Part shown: positions 8,804 through 15,828 of the stretch, piece after piece
Position numbering within the stretch: the stretch's first letter is position 1
Layout of the letters: each line of letters begins with the position of its first letter
NCBI GenBank assembly: GCA_009917405.1
Contig: QZED01000007.1
Location: 1-52,379, forward strand
Direction: 5' to 3'
Length of the DNA: 52,379 nt
DNA from: a bacterium c-19
GTDB lineage: Bacteria > Bacillota_I > Bacilli_A > Erysipelotrichales > Erysipelotrichaceae
The notes under the pieces: model-generated
What the model saw: the letters and a program-made list of their open reading frames with translations, nothing else
What the model was told of the DNA's origin: nothing
Databases searched by the model: none
Made by a program: the position numbers and the translations under genes

Positions 8804-10215
8804 ATGGCAAGACACAGCTTCATACAGATGTCGAAGCTGCCAATGTCAAAGGACGGATTTCCTATATTACAAGCCATGCAAGACAGGAAAACCTTTATGC
8901 CACCTACCGCACCGCCGATAATGAATTTTGGAACAATCTCGCAAGGGAGAGCCAGCAGGAATTTAAGCGAAGCGGCGCAGAGGGAAAATGTATTGAAGCA
9001 AGGGAACTGATTATTGCCCTGCCCGAAGTCTATACGCAGTATGAGCCGCAACAGGTGCTTGAAGATTTTACCGAGGAATTTCACAAGCGGTACGGCGTGG
9101 AATGTGTGTCGGCTCTGCACCACAACAAGCGTAAGACCAATTACCACATCCATCTGATTTTCAGTGAAAGGACGCTGCTACCTGAACCCGAAATCAAGAT
9201 TACCGCACGAAGTGTATTTTTTGACGAGACAGGCAAACGAGTACGCACCAAAAAGGAAATCATGGGCGGGGACGGAAAAATCCATGATGGCAGTACTGTA
9301 ATCAAAAAAGGCGAGATTTACGAGAGCCGCCTGTTTTCGGTAAAGGACGACCGCTTCAAGAGCGAGCCTTTTCTTCGGGAAGTAAAAAAGGTTTATACAG
9401 ACCTTATCAACCGCCACATTTCCGACCCCGAACAGCAATTAAAGGTCTTTGATAAAAACAGTGTGTATCTGCCGACAAAGAAAATCGGCAAGCACAATCC
9501 GAGAGAGGAAGAAATCAAAGCCGACAATGCGGCAAGGCAGGAATGGAACAGGACAGCGGATATTGCGCTTGTTACAGGCATTTCCGAAGCGAAAGTTTTA
9601 GAAGTAAAGCAAACCGAGATACACGATAAGATTAGTAATTCCATTCGCAAAAGCGGCTGGCTGCCCAATCTGTTCCGCAGTATCGTGAGCAAAGCAAAGG
9701 AATTACTGCAAAACCTTATCCGTGAACACGATATACCGCCCAAGCCAACGCTCAGTATTGATATGGCAGAGTTCCGCACGATGCGGGATTTGATGATACA
9801 GGTGCAGGACGAGGCGAGGGCAATCCGCAATCTGCAAGACAGCGTGCTGCCTAAACTGAAAACACAGCTTTCCGAAATAAAGGGCGTTTTCAGAGGCAAG
9901 GAGCGAAAAGCCCTTAATGAGCAGATAAAGCAGACGGAGCAAGAAATATCCGAAAGGTTGGATAAACTGCCCGATACGCTCAAAGAGGACGGTTATCCCG
10001 ATGTGCAGGCGTTTATGGCAACCTACCGAGAAGCCGAAGCCGTTGTAGAACAATACAACCGCAGTCTTGCCAAATGGGAACGGCAGGTTAAGGAAAAGCA
10101 CAGACTGCAAAAAACGCCCGAAAGGGAGAGCGTCAGAAACAGGCTCGGACAGTTGCAGGAGCAGGGCAGACAGCAGCCACGCAGAAAGAAATCCTTTGAC
10201 AGAGACAGCCGATAG
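8804..10215 (+). pseudogene. mobL: MobA/MobL-family relaxase, frameshifted near codon 13
   Basis: The start at 8804 gives MARHSFIQMSKLP, the normal N-terminus of this family, but the frame is then lost. The remaining protein (NVKGRISYITSHARQEN...) is intact in the next frame from 8842 to the stop at 10215, about 458 residues. One base appears to be missing around 8840-8842. In the intact part the relaxase metal triad NYHIHLIFSER and the LHHNKRKTNYH context are clear; the C-terminal third is a coiled coil rich in Glu, Lys and Gln. Relaxases of this type nick oriT and lead the strand into a helper's secretion channel. A downstream start would remove the N-terminal catalytic residues. A sequencing error is possible. 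Confidence 0.8.
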
Positions 10216-10226
10216 GCACAGAAAAA

Positions 10227-10257
10227 CCGCCGCTATGGTGTTACCCATAATCGGCGG
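10227..10257. terminator. Hairpin between the convergent relaxase and KTR genes
   Basis: CCGCCG (10227-10232) and CGGCGG (10252-10257) enclose an inner ATGG/CCAT stem. It lies between two converging genes, suiting a bidirectional terminator, but no T-run follows on either strand. Confidence 0.4.
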
Positions 10258-10271
10258 CTTACATAGTTTGA

Positions 10272-10448
10272 TTAGTGTTCCTGCTTTTGAATGACGGTTA
10301 TCTGGAAATCCTTTGCGCTGATTAGTGTTTCCTGCCTGCATTTCGGGCAGTACAGAGGATAGTTTATCAATACGGTATCTTCCCGTATTTTATTGTGTGT
10401 TTTTCTGCCGCAGATGGGGCAAATTATCCAGTCTGATTTTATTATCAT
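10272..10448 (-). CDS. Cysteine-rich KTR-type zinc-ribbon protein
   Basis: A 58-residue protein. Two CxxC pairs (CPIC at 10-13 and CPKC at 34-37) form a zinc ribbon, and GRKTHNKIREDT carries the KT-R signature of the Cys-rich KTR domain family commonly carried by Tn916/Tn1549-like elements. It starts five bases after the stop of the upstream XRE regulator, so translation is probably coupled; its own ribosome site is weak (AGATAGGAAATAG). The function of this family is not established; nucleic-acid binding is plausible from the ribbon. Confidence 0.85.
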   Translation of the reverse strand: MIIKSDWIICPICGRKTHNKIREDTVLINYPLYCPKCRQETLISAKDFQITVIQKQEH

Positions 10449-10453
10449 ACAGT

Positions 10454-11518
10454 CTATTTCCTATCTTTGAATCTCTCATACTCAGTGATTAGTTCTTGAA
10501 ACTCTGAGGAGTTTTGCAACAGAGGTTCTTTTTCCATTGCAGAAAGGATTACAGGAATCATTTGCTCTGGTTGAGTCGCTTGTGCAGGTATGCGATTAAA
10601 TAATAAGGTTTTATCCATATTCCATGGTTCGCGCATTGCTGCAAGCATTTCTCTCAAAATAGAAATACATTTATCGGTATCTTTTTCCGCAAAGGCGATT
10701 TCCAATGGCGCAGTGAATGCGCTATACTTCCACATTTCAAAAAGCGTGACCATCTGAGCCGATTTGTCTGCTATCTTTTTTGCAGTGAGAAGTTCGCCAC
10801 ACTCTAACTCAATATTCATCATTTTGTAGAGTAGCAGCTGAACCTTGTTGAGAGCCAAATGCAATTCTCTCTGTAAATCCTCCGCTGCTTTCTCTGATTT
10901 GCCTTGATGTTTATCAATTTCAACTTGCAACCAAAACTTATCAGCCATACTGCCGATAATGTCGTTTCTGTCAGGCATTAAGTCTAATGTTTCCTGAGCT
11001 TTTTCATATTGTCCATTGCGAAGATATCTGCTTGCCAACATAAAATTTGCGCTGTTGCTTACTTTTATGTCTGTGCTTCTAACAAGTCGATGATACCATT
11101 CAAGGATATGCTCCTCATAGGGGCGCATTTCATCTGCAGTCAAGTCTGATATGGAAAGAAGTCCATCCAGTTGAAGTGTAAGGACATGCATGAGTCTTTC
11201 ATTGTGAGGATATTCGTGGAGTTTTTCCCCTACTGCTGCAAACGCTTCTTCGAGTCCTTTATCTCCAAAAATCTTTCCGACCTCCTTGCTGAGCAAACCA
11301 ATTTCTTGTTGTGTTATATCTTCGTGAAAACAAAAAAGGGCGTTTAAGTCAATTTTTAACAATCGGGCTAACGGAGCCAAAAGCGAAATATCTGGACTGG
11401 TTGTTCCCTTTTCCCATTTACTGACTGCCGGAATAGACACATTGAGGTATTCTGCAACTTGTTCCTGCGTGAGTCCTAATTCTTTTCTTCTTTCTTGTAT
11501 AACTAAGTTCATAGGCAT
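10454..11518 (-). CDS. XRE-family regulator with a TPR-like helical C-terminus
   Basis: 354 residues, with GGAGG eight bases before ATG 11518. The HTH occupies about residues 5-60 (RRKELGLTQEQVAEYLNVSIPAVSKWEKG). The remaining 290 residues are helix-rich with repeating lengths reminiscent of tetratricopeptide repeats, the architecture of Rgg/PlcR-like peptide-sensing regulators. Two TTGTTAACTT boxes flank its promoter, suggesting autoregulation. It forms an operon with the KTR gene. Whether it senses a peptide cannot be seen here. Confidence 0.8.
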   Translation of the reverse strand: MPMNLVIQERRKELGLTQEQVAEYLNVSIPAVSKWEKGTTSPDISLLAPLARLLKIDLNALFCFHEDITQQEIGLLSKEVGKIFGDKGLEEAFAAVGEKLHEYPHNERLMHVLTLQLDGLLSISDLTADEMRPYEEHILEWYHRLVRSTDIKVSNSANFMLASRYLRNGQYEKAQETLDLMPDRNDIIGSMADKFWLQVEIDKHQGKSEKAAEDLQRELHLALNKVQLLLYKMMNIELECGELLTAKKIADKSAQMVTLFEMWKYSAFTAPLEIAFAEKDTDKCISILREMLAAMREPWNMDKTLLFNRIPAQATQPEQMIPVILSAMEKEPLLQNSSEFQELITEYERFKDRK

Positions 11519-11545
11519 AATAGAAGCCTCCTTATTGAGAATGGC

Positions 11546-11613
11546 ACAAAAGCTTTTGTTAACTTTATTATACTTGTGTATTTACTAAAAAACAATTGAG
11601 CAGTTGTTAACTT
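11546..11613 (-). promoter_or_regulatory. Promoter and candidate operators of the XRE/TPR-like gene
   Basis: On the minus strand TTGTTT (11590-11595) and TATAAT (11567-11572) are separated by 17 bases. The decamer TTGTTAACTT, read on the plus strand, occurs on both sides (11556-11565 and 11604-11613). A perfect 14-bp palindrome ACAAAAGCTTTTGT (11546-11559) overlaps the first box. The arrangement suits repression by the encoded HTH protein. Confidence 0.55.
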
Positions 11614-11643
11614 CAAATTGATTTTTTTAACTATAAGTTAATA

Positions 11644-11676
11644 TTAGGGGCAAGATATTTGCGCCCTTGCCCCTAA
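11644..11676. repeat. Perfect inverted repeat downstream of tnpV
   Basis: TTAGGGGCAAG and CTTGCCCCTAA form an 11-bp stem with an 11-base loop, 20 bases past the tnpV stop. It could end tnpV transcription, though no T-run follows. The GGGCAAG/CTTGCCC sequence echoes the hairpins at 6107 and 12163, so it may be a third copy of an element-specific motif. Confidence 0.5.
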
Positions 11677-11695
11677 TTCAGTGTTACAGTTTGCC

Positions 11696-12073
11696 TTATG
11701 CGTAAATTAGTTCAGTATTAACAACTTCCTCTACAGCATTACAGATATTGTTCATTTTCTGTACCCATTCAAGCGGCTTATCGGCTTTCAACTGCTCTGT
11801 TACACCTTGTCTGTCGGCGTATTCCTTTACCAATCGAAAGAACATATTCTTTGCTTGCTCATCTATGTCAGCAAGGTAAGCGTTGAGACTTCCGCTCGTG
11901 AGCAAATTGGTGTATGTGACCCTGTGATACTCTTTCAGACAGCGCAAATGCAGCTGTCCCCATATCCTGATAGGCGTTCCTTTTTCGGCTGGTAAGGTAA
12001 GACACGGAATATAGTAATCTCCTTGCAGTTCATACCAAAGTCCATTATTTTTATCATAGATGTACTTGTCCAT
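11696..12073 (-). CDS. tnpV: TnpV-family transposon-encoded protein
   Basis: 125 residues from ATG 12073, with TGGAGG eight bases upstream; a longer frame to 12106 has no ribosome site. The features YDKNNGLWYELQGDYYIPCL near the start and RIWGQLHLRCLKEYHRVTYTNLLTSGSL in the middle are typical of TnpV proteins, found in Tn4451-like and many mobilizable elements of Clostridia. The family has no established activity. It is the outermost gene at the right end of the element. Confidence 0.85.
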   Translation of the reverse strand: MDKYIYDKNNGLWYELQGDYYIPCLTLPAEKGTPIRIWGQLHLRCLKEYHRVTYTNLLTSGSLNAYLADIDEQAKNMFFRLVKEYADRQGVTEQLKADKPLEWVQKMNNICNAVEEVVNTELIYA

Positions 12074-12162
12074 ATTGAAATCCTCCAGTATAATATATTC
12101 GCACATATGTCACAGTTCCCCGATTGCCACACTTTGTTATATCTTGTTATGAGATTTTCTTG

Positions 12163-12199
12163 CCCTTGCTTTTGCCCTTATGAGCAATTGGGGCAAGGG
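12163..12199. repeat. Hairpin near the right end, related to the left-end repeat
   Basis: CCCTTGC (12163-12169) and GCAAGGG (12193-12199) form a stem, with a further GCCCTTATGAGC in the loop. The block aligns in direct orientation with 6107-6144 (GCCCTTGTTTTTGCCCTTACGAGCC there), so both ends carry the same GCCCTT module, as for integrase arm sites. The 376 bases from 12074 to 12449 otherwise hold only the candidate attR, a small doubtful reading frame at 12283 and no recognisable gene. Confidence 0.5.
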
Positions 12200-12257
12200 T
12201 AAAAATGTGTGAAACCGTATAAAAGGATAAGGCGGACACATTGCGATAAATCCTTTG

Positions 12258-12267
12258 TTTTCAAGGC
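12258..12267 (+). repeat. Candidate right attachment core (attR), TTTTCAAGGC
   Basis: Second copy of the decamer at 6063-6072. DNA to the right is host-like A+T-rich sequence, and the element hairpin lies about 60 bases inside. Confidence 0.4.
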
Positions 12268-12282
12268 TTTCGGAGGATTTTA

Positions 12283-12480
12283 TTGATAACCTATGAGGAT
12301 ATCCAATATTTTCAGCAAAAGAAAGAAAATGCGGAAAAAATGAGATATACAATTTTGTGCGGAATCCTTTATTTAAAGTCGTTTTTGTGGGACCTACGAA
12401 AACATACAAGGATTTCCATCTATAAAATAGATAAAAAAGAGAAGACTCATTATTTAAATCGCTTAAACAATTCACTTTGA
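12283..12480 (+). CDS. Small hypothetical protein beside the element junction (doubtful)
   Basis: 65 codons from TTG 12283, preceded by CGGAGG at a good distance. The product (MITYEDIQYFQQKKENAEKM...) is lysine-rich and shows no family. It runs convergently into the last 31 bases of the DUF6933 gene. It begins 15 bases outside the candidate attR, so it may be a fragment of a gene cut by the insertion or a chance frame. Confidence 0.25.
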   Translation: MITYEDIQYFQQKKENAEKMRYTILCGILYLKSFLWDLRKHTRISIYKIDKKEKTHYLNRLNNSL

Positions 12481-12944
12481 AACGCCTGATATGGATAAAT
12501 ATTATATTTAAAGCATGGTATTTCAGCATATTTGATTACTGCTTCCAACTCTCTTTTACAATACTGACTGCCATAAAGTGCTTCGCACTGATAAACACGG
12601 CATAGTGCATTCATTTGAGAGGTGATGCTTAAGTTAAATGCCTTTGTATAAACCAGTTCGCCGTCCTTTAAATAAGCTTCTACGACCGATTTATCATATC
12701 CCATATGTAAAATAACTGCTTTAATCAATGCCAAAAAGCGGTCTTCTACAGTTGCATTGCTTCTTGATTCTAGCGGGATAAATAACGGCAGTCGTGTTAA
12801 CTCATTCATAAACAACAACAGCTTCCCTTCCGTAACGGAAAACAGCTTCACATGCCAACAGTAAAAAGAATCTTCATCGATTTCGTTAACTGTTACTTTT
12901 CGTTTGAGCGCACGTGCAGCTGTTTTTGTACAAGCAATTAACAT
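12450..12944 (-). CDS. DUF6933-like protein
   Basis: 164 residues from ATG 12944 (MLIACTKTAARAL), preceded by AAGGGAG; a frame extension to 13022 lacks a start signal. The opening CTK, then FYCWHVKLFSVTEGKLLLFMNELTRLPLFIPL, matches the pattern of the DUF6933 family, in which a WH-containing strand pair precedes a hydrophobic strand. Function unknown; no membrane segments. It lies alone, with a 279-base A+T-rich gap to the exonuclease gene in which no gene was found. Confidence 0.6.
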   Translation of the reverse strand: MLIACTKTAARALKRKVTVNEIDEDSFYCWHVKLFSVTEGKLLLFMNELTRLPLFIPLESRSNATVEDRFLALIKAVILHMGYDKSVVEAYLKDGELVYTKAFNLSITSQMNALCRVYQCEALYGSQYCKRELEAVIKYAEIPCFKYNIYPYQAFQSELFKRFK

Positions 12945-13223
12945 AATCATCATCTCCCTTGCTTTTAACTCTATTATTATATCATAAGGAAATAAATTTT
13001 TATTTTGAATTGCTAAAATCATGATTCAAAAAATTATCATCATCTTTATATGTTTTAGTTAGCTTTATTGACAAGAGAAAAATCAAACACTGCTGTGATT
13101 ACAATAACTGATATATCGATAATGTACGCTAAACACTTAATATATATTATATTAAAATAGTCTCTAAGCAACCGATGCTGTACCTGCTTAGCAGTCATTC
13201 CTCATAATAAGAAACAGAAATCA

Positions 13224-14174
13224 TTAATCGCAATCCTTATTTTTTGTACATAATTGCCATATGATCTCAAATGCGCCTGCATTTCCGCATGTCAGCGGAC
13301 ATTCCTGTTGCCATTGCTCATCCTGCAAAGCTATGGACAGCTTTACTAACGGATATGGGTGCATCAGCCACTCCATTGTTAAATTTCCTTGCTCATACGA
13401 TTGATTGAGCAACAGGACATGAACTTCAAACGGCAATCGAATACTGCCTCGTTCTGCCAAGTTTTTCAGCTGATTTAATACATCGGGATAAAGTGAACAG
13501 TTTCCGATTTGATGCTCATAGAAATGATAGCGTTCAAATAACAGATTCTGTGTATGGATCAGACTGCGTTTTTTTGCATCTTCCTGCTTTTGTCTTTTAC
13601 GTTCATAGATAATATGAAGACGATCATTTTGAATTGCCGCTCTTTGATGTGCATCATGAATCAAATACAAATCCACTGCATCATTCAATGCATTATGTTC
13701 AACCTTATTATTAATACCGAATATGTATTTTAAATCGTCCAAAGACAATGTATAAGACAACAGCTTCTCATTATAACTGATCTGCTTGCTGATAACATTC
13801 TGAAGATCGATAAAATCAGTAAATGCCTTTATCTTGCCATATCCTTCAAACATTGCCTGCTGCTTCAAGGTTCTTACATCATCGGGACCGAATGTATAAA
13901 ATTGATACGGTTTACCCAAGCGCTCTAAAAAAACATTTGCCGCATCCATTACCTCACGAAATCCGGGTGCTTGAAGAATTTCCTCATCACTTAGCTTTGT
14001 AATTCGTTTAACCGTTCGAGTCAAGGTATGAAAAAACTTCGGTTGAATCAATGAATAAAAGGAATCCACAACACATTCATCCTCAATAGCGATCATTCCG
14101 ATAGAAATCATACATTGTATACAGCGTCCCCCTTTACGAACACAATCAAATTCCGCATCCATATAAACATCCAT
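13224..14174 (-). CDS. DEDDh 3'-5' exonuclease domain protein
   Basis: 316 residues. The three exonuclease motifs are visible: Exo I MDAEFDCV at residues 5-12 (Asp and Glu), Exo II around YTFGPDDVRTL at about 91-101 (Asp), and Exo III HNALNDAVDLYLIH at about 160-173 (His and Asp), which makes it DEDDh type. The domain ends near residue 185; the C-terminal 130 residues are helical and unassigned. The family includes RNase T, KapD and ERI-like RNA exonucleases, so an RNA substrate is likely but not shown. It follows the yitT gene by 24 bases. Confidence 0.85.
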   Translation of the reverse strand: MDVYMDAEFDCVRKGGRCIQCMISIGMIAIEDECVVDSFYSLIQPKFFHTLTRTVKRITKLSDEEILQAPGFREVMDAANVFLERLGKPYQFYTFGPDDVRTLKQQAMFEGYGKIKAFTDFIDLQNVISKQISYNEKLLSYTLSLDDLKYIFGINNKVEHNALNDAVDLYLIHDAHQRAAIQNDRLHIIYERKRQKQEDAKKRSLIHTQNLLFERYHFYEHQIGNCSLYPDVLNQLKNLAERGSIRLPFEVHVLLLNQSYEQGNLTMEWLMHPYPLVKLSIALQDEQWQQECPLTCGNAGAFEIIWQLCTKNKDCD

Positions 14175-14198
14175 AGTTTCACTCCCTTGTTAAATACC

Positions 14199-15065
14199 TT
14201 ACCGAATCGGATCCAAATAAAAACGTCCTTCTACCAGTTCTGTTTTGGTTACATTGATAAATGATGAAGGATCTTCTTCCTTAACATAATGAATAATGCT
14301 TTTTACATCATCCGTATTAACCACCGTATAAAGAAGGGTACGCGGTTTATCGGTATAAGTCCCGATACCTTCCAGACGCGTAACACCGTGATGAGTAGAA
14401 TGCTGGATGATCTCAATTACCACATTCGGATTTGATGTTACGATAAACATCGTCATTCGTTTGTAACGCGTATGCAGCATATTGATTACCTGCGTCGAAC
14501 AAAATTGAAAAATAATCGAATAGAGCGCACTTTCCCAACCGAACAGCGCACCGGCAATCATCAGCATAATTGCATTAACACCCATCATATAATTCCAAGC
14601 CGACTTTCCGGTTCGCTTCGAGATCCACATTGAAATAAAATCCGTTCCGCCGCTGGAAGCATTTCCTTTTAAGGCAATACTTAAAGCAATTCCGTTAATA
14701 ATACCGCCGAAGATCGAAATTAATAAAATATCCTCAGTAATATTCGTTGCCGGAATCATATCTACAAACAGACCTGTCAATAAAATCATCAGAATAGAAT
14801 ATAACGTGAATTTTTTTCCGATCATTTTAAAACCGATATATGCCGGAACAGCGTTTAAGCTGTAATTTACAATTGAAAAAGGAATATCAATAGCCAAAAA
14901 ACGAGAACAAGTTCTCTGAATCAATACGGTTAAACCGTTAAAACCGCCGGGAAACAATCCTCCCGCATTAACAAAAGTTTTCAGATTCACGGCACTAATG
15001 AATGCAGCAACGATCACACAGGACAATGTTACTAAATCTTTATATTTTTTGCGTTTGACACTCAT
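14199..15065 (-). CDS. YitT family membrane protein (DUF161 plus DUF2179)
   Basis: 288 residues from ATG 15065; a TTG at 15074 is the alternative but sits too close to the GAGG site. Five or six hydrophobic segments fill residues 10-200 with the family phrases FPGGFNGL and GNASSGGTDFISMWIS. A soluble DUF2179 domain follows at about 205-288 (RYKRMTMFIVTSN ... TRLEGIGTY). The molecular function of the family is unsettled. It is probably co-transcribed with the exonuclease gene downstream. Confidence 0.9.
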   Translation of the reverse strand: MSVKRKKYKDLVTLSCVIVAAFISAVNLKTFVNAGGLFPGGFNGLTVLIQRTCSRFLAIDIPFSIVNYSLNAVPAYIGFKMIGKKFTLYSILMILLTGLFVDMIPATNITEDILLISIFGGIINGIALSIALKGNASSGGTDFISMWISKRTGKSAWNYMMGVNAIMLMIAGALFGWESALYSIIFQFCSTQVINMLHTRYKRMTMFIVTSNPNVVIEIIQHSTHHGVTRLEGIGTYTDKPRTLLYTVVNTDDVKSIIHYVKEEDPSSFINVTKTELVEGRFYLDPIR

Positions 15066-15170
15066 AGTATTCAAAGCCTCACTTTACCATCACGATGTAA
15101 TTATACTATGATTTCACTTTATTTCAAGGCTATCCGTGCATTTCACAGGTTTATTGATCATCAACCTAAA

Positions 15171-15189
15171 AAACAGGTCATCCCTGTTT
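15171..15189 (-). terminator. Terminator after lspA
   Basis: On the minus strand AAACAGG-GATGA-CCTGTTT runs into further T residues (TTTTTTAGG), directly after the lspA stop codon. Confidence 0.75.
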
Positions 15190-15190
15190 T

Positions 15191-15658
15191 TTATTTCTCA
15201 GCATCCTTTTTTCTCCAACGCTTAAATTCTAGCAGCGCAATCATAATTAAGCCAAACCATAAAAAGATATCAGCAAGATTTAAAATCAAATGCGAATCAA
15301 AGATATAGATACCAATAATATCTCGTACATATCCGAGAAATAAACGATCCAGTAAATTGCCGGTAAGTCCTCCCAGCATTAACAGTATCCCTTGAATACA
15401 CCATGTATCCTGTTCGTCACTGTGATGATAAAAACTGATTAATAAAATCAAAGACAACACTGTAGTGATAATCACCGACAGCATATGTCCTTCCACGATT
15501 TGAAATGCCGTACCGTAATTCTGTGCATCGGTCAAATAGAGAAAATTACCAAAAAGCGGAAATTCATGACCGATTGCAATAGAAAGATTAGTGATGAATT
15601 TAGTAATTTGATCAATAAAAATATAAATAAATACCCATGTGATATGTTGCTTTTTCAT
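15191..15658 (-). CDS. lspA: Lipoprotein signal peptidase (signal peptidase II)
   Basis: 155 residues, with AGGTGATGAA before ATG 15658. LspA is a membrane aspartyl protease that cleaves prolipoproteins before the lipidated Cys. Four hydrophobic segments and the conserved boxes are present: DQITKF near the N-terminus, NYGTAFQIV, GNLLDRLFLGYVRDII with the first catalytic Asp, and LNLADIFLW with the second. The length is normal for the family. It is transcribed alone and closed by a terminator. Confidence 0.93.
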   Translation of the reverse strand: MKKQHITWVFIYIFIDQITKFITNLSIAIGHEFPLFGNFLYLTDAQNYGTAFQIVEGHMLSVIITTVLSLILLISFYHHSDEQDTWCIQGILLMLGGLTGNLLDRLFLGYVRDIIGIYIFDSHLILNLADIFLWFGLIMIALLEFKRWRKKDAEK

Positions 15659-15791
15659 TTCATCACCTGCTTGCCTGTATTATTATAACAATTTTTTCCA
15701 TGTTTGACAAAGAAAATAAACAATGAAACAATATTGTAAGATAACAAAGCAATTTTCTTTATCGGATTATGAATAAAATGAAATAAATAGA

Positions 15792-15818
15792 AAACACACC
15801 TGTAATTCAGGTGTGTTT
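15792..15818 (-). terminator. Terminator after the asparagine-synthetase-like gene
   Basis: AAACACACCTG-AATTA-CAGGTGTGTTT is a perfect 11-bp stem. On the minus strand it is followed by TTCTATTT, just past the gene stop at 15829. Confidence 0.8.
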
Positions 15819-15828
15819 CAATCATTCA

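Larger units (their letters stand above)
6063..12267. mobile_element. Integrative mobilizable element (IME) with tyrosine integrase and MobL relaxase
   Basis: The segment is visibly richer in G+C than its surroundings and holds a coherent module: integrase, XRE regulator, divergent excisionase, candidate oriT, MobA/MobL relaxase, Cys-rich KTR protein, a second XRE regulator and TnpV. No type IV secretion genes are present, so transfer would need a helper. The limits are inferred from a 10-bp direct repeat (TTTTCAAGGC) at 6063 and 12258 and from related GCCCTT-rich hairpins just inside each end. The content is well supported; the exact ends are not. Confidence 0.75.

Noticed and set aside
9393-10341. 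Long minus-strand frames opposite the relaxase gene
   Set aside because: Shadow frames of a G+C-rich gene; the plus-strand frame carries the relaxase motifs.
12137-12529. A 130-codon minus-strand frame across the right end of the mobile element
   Set aside because: It spans the hairpin and the candidate attR, overlaps the DUF6933 gene, lacks a ribosome site and has no protein-like composition.
12945-13223. Possible promoter or small RNA in the 279-base gap, including a TTGACA on the plus strand
   Set aside because: No -10 box at a suitable distance and no stable hairpin or coding frame with a ribosome site.
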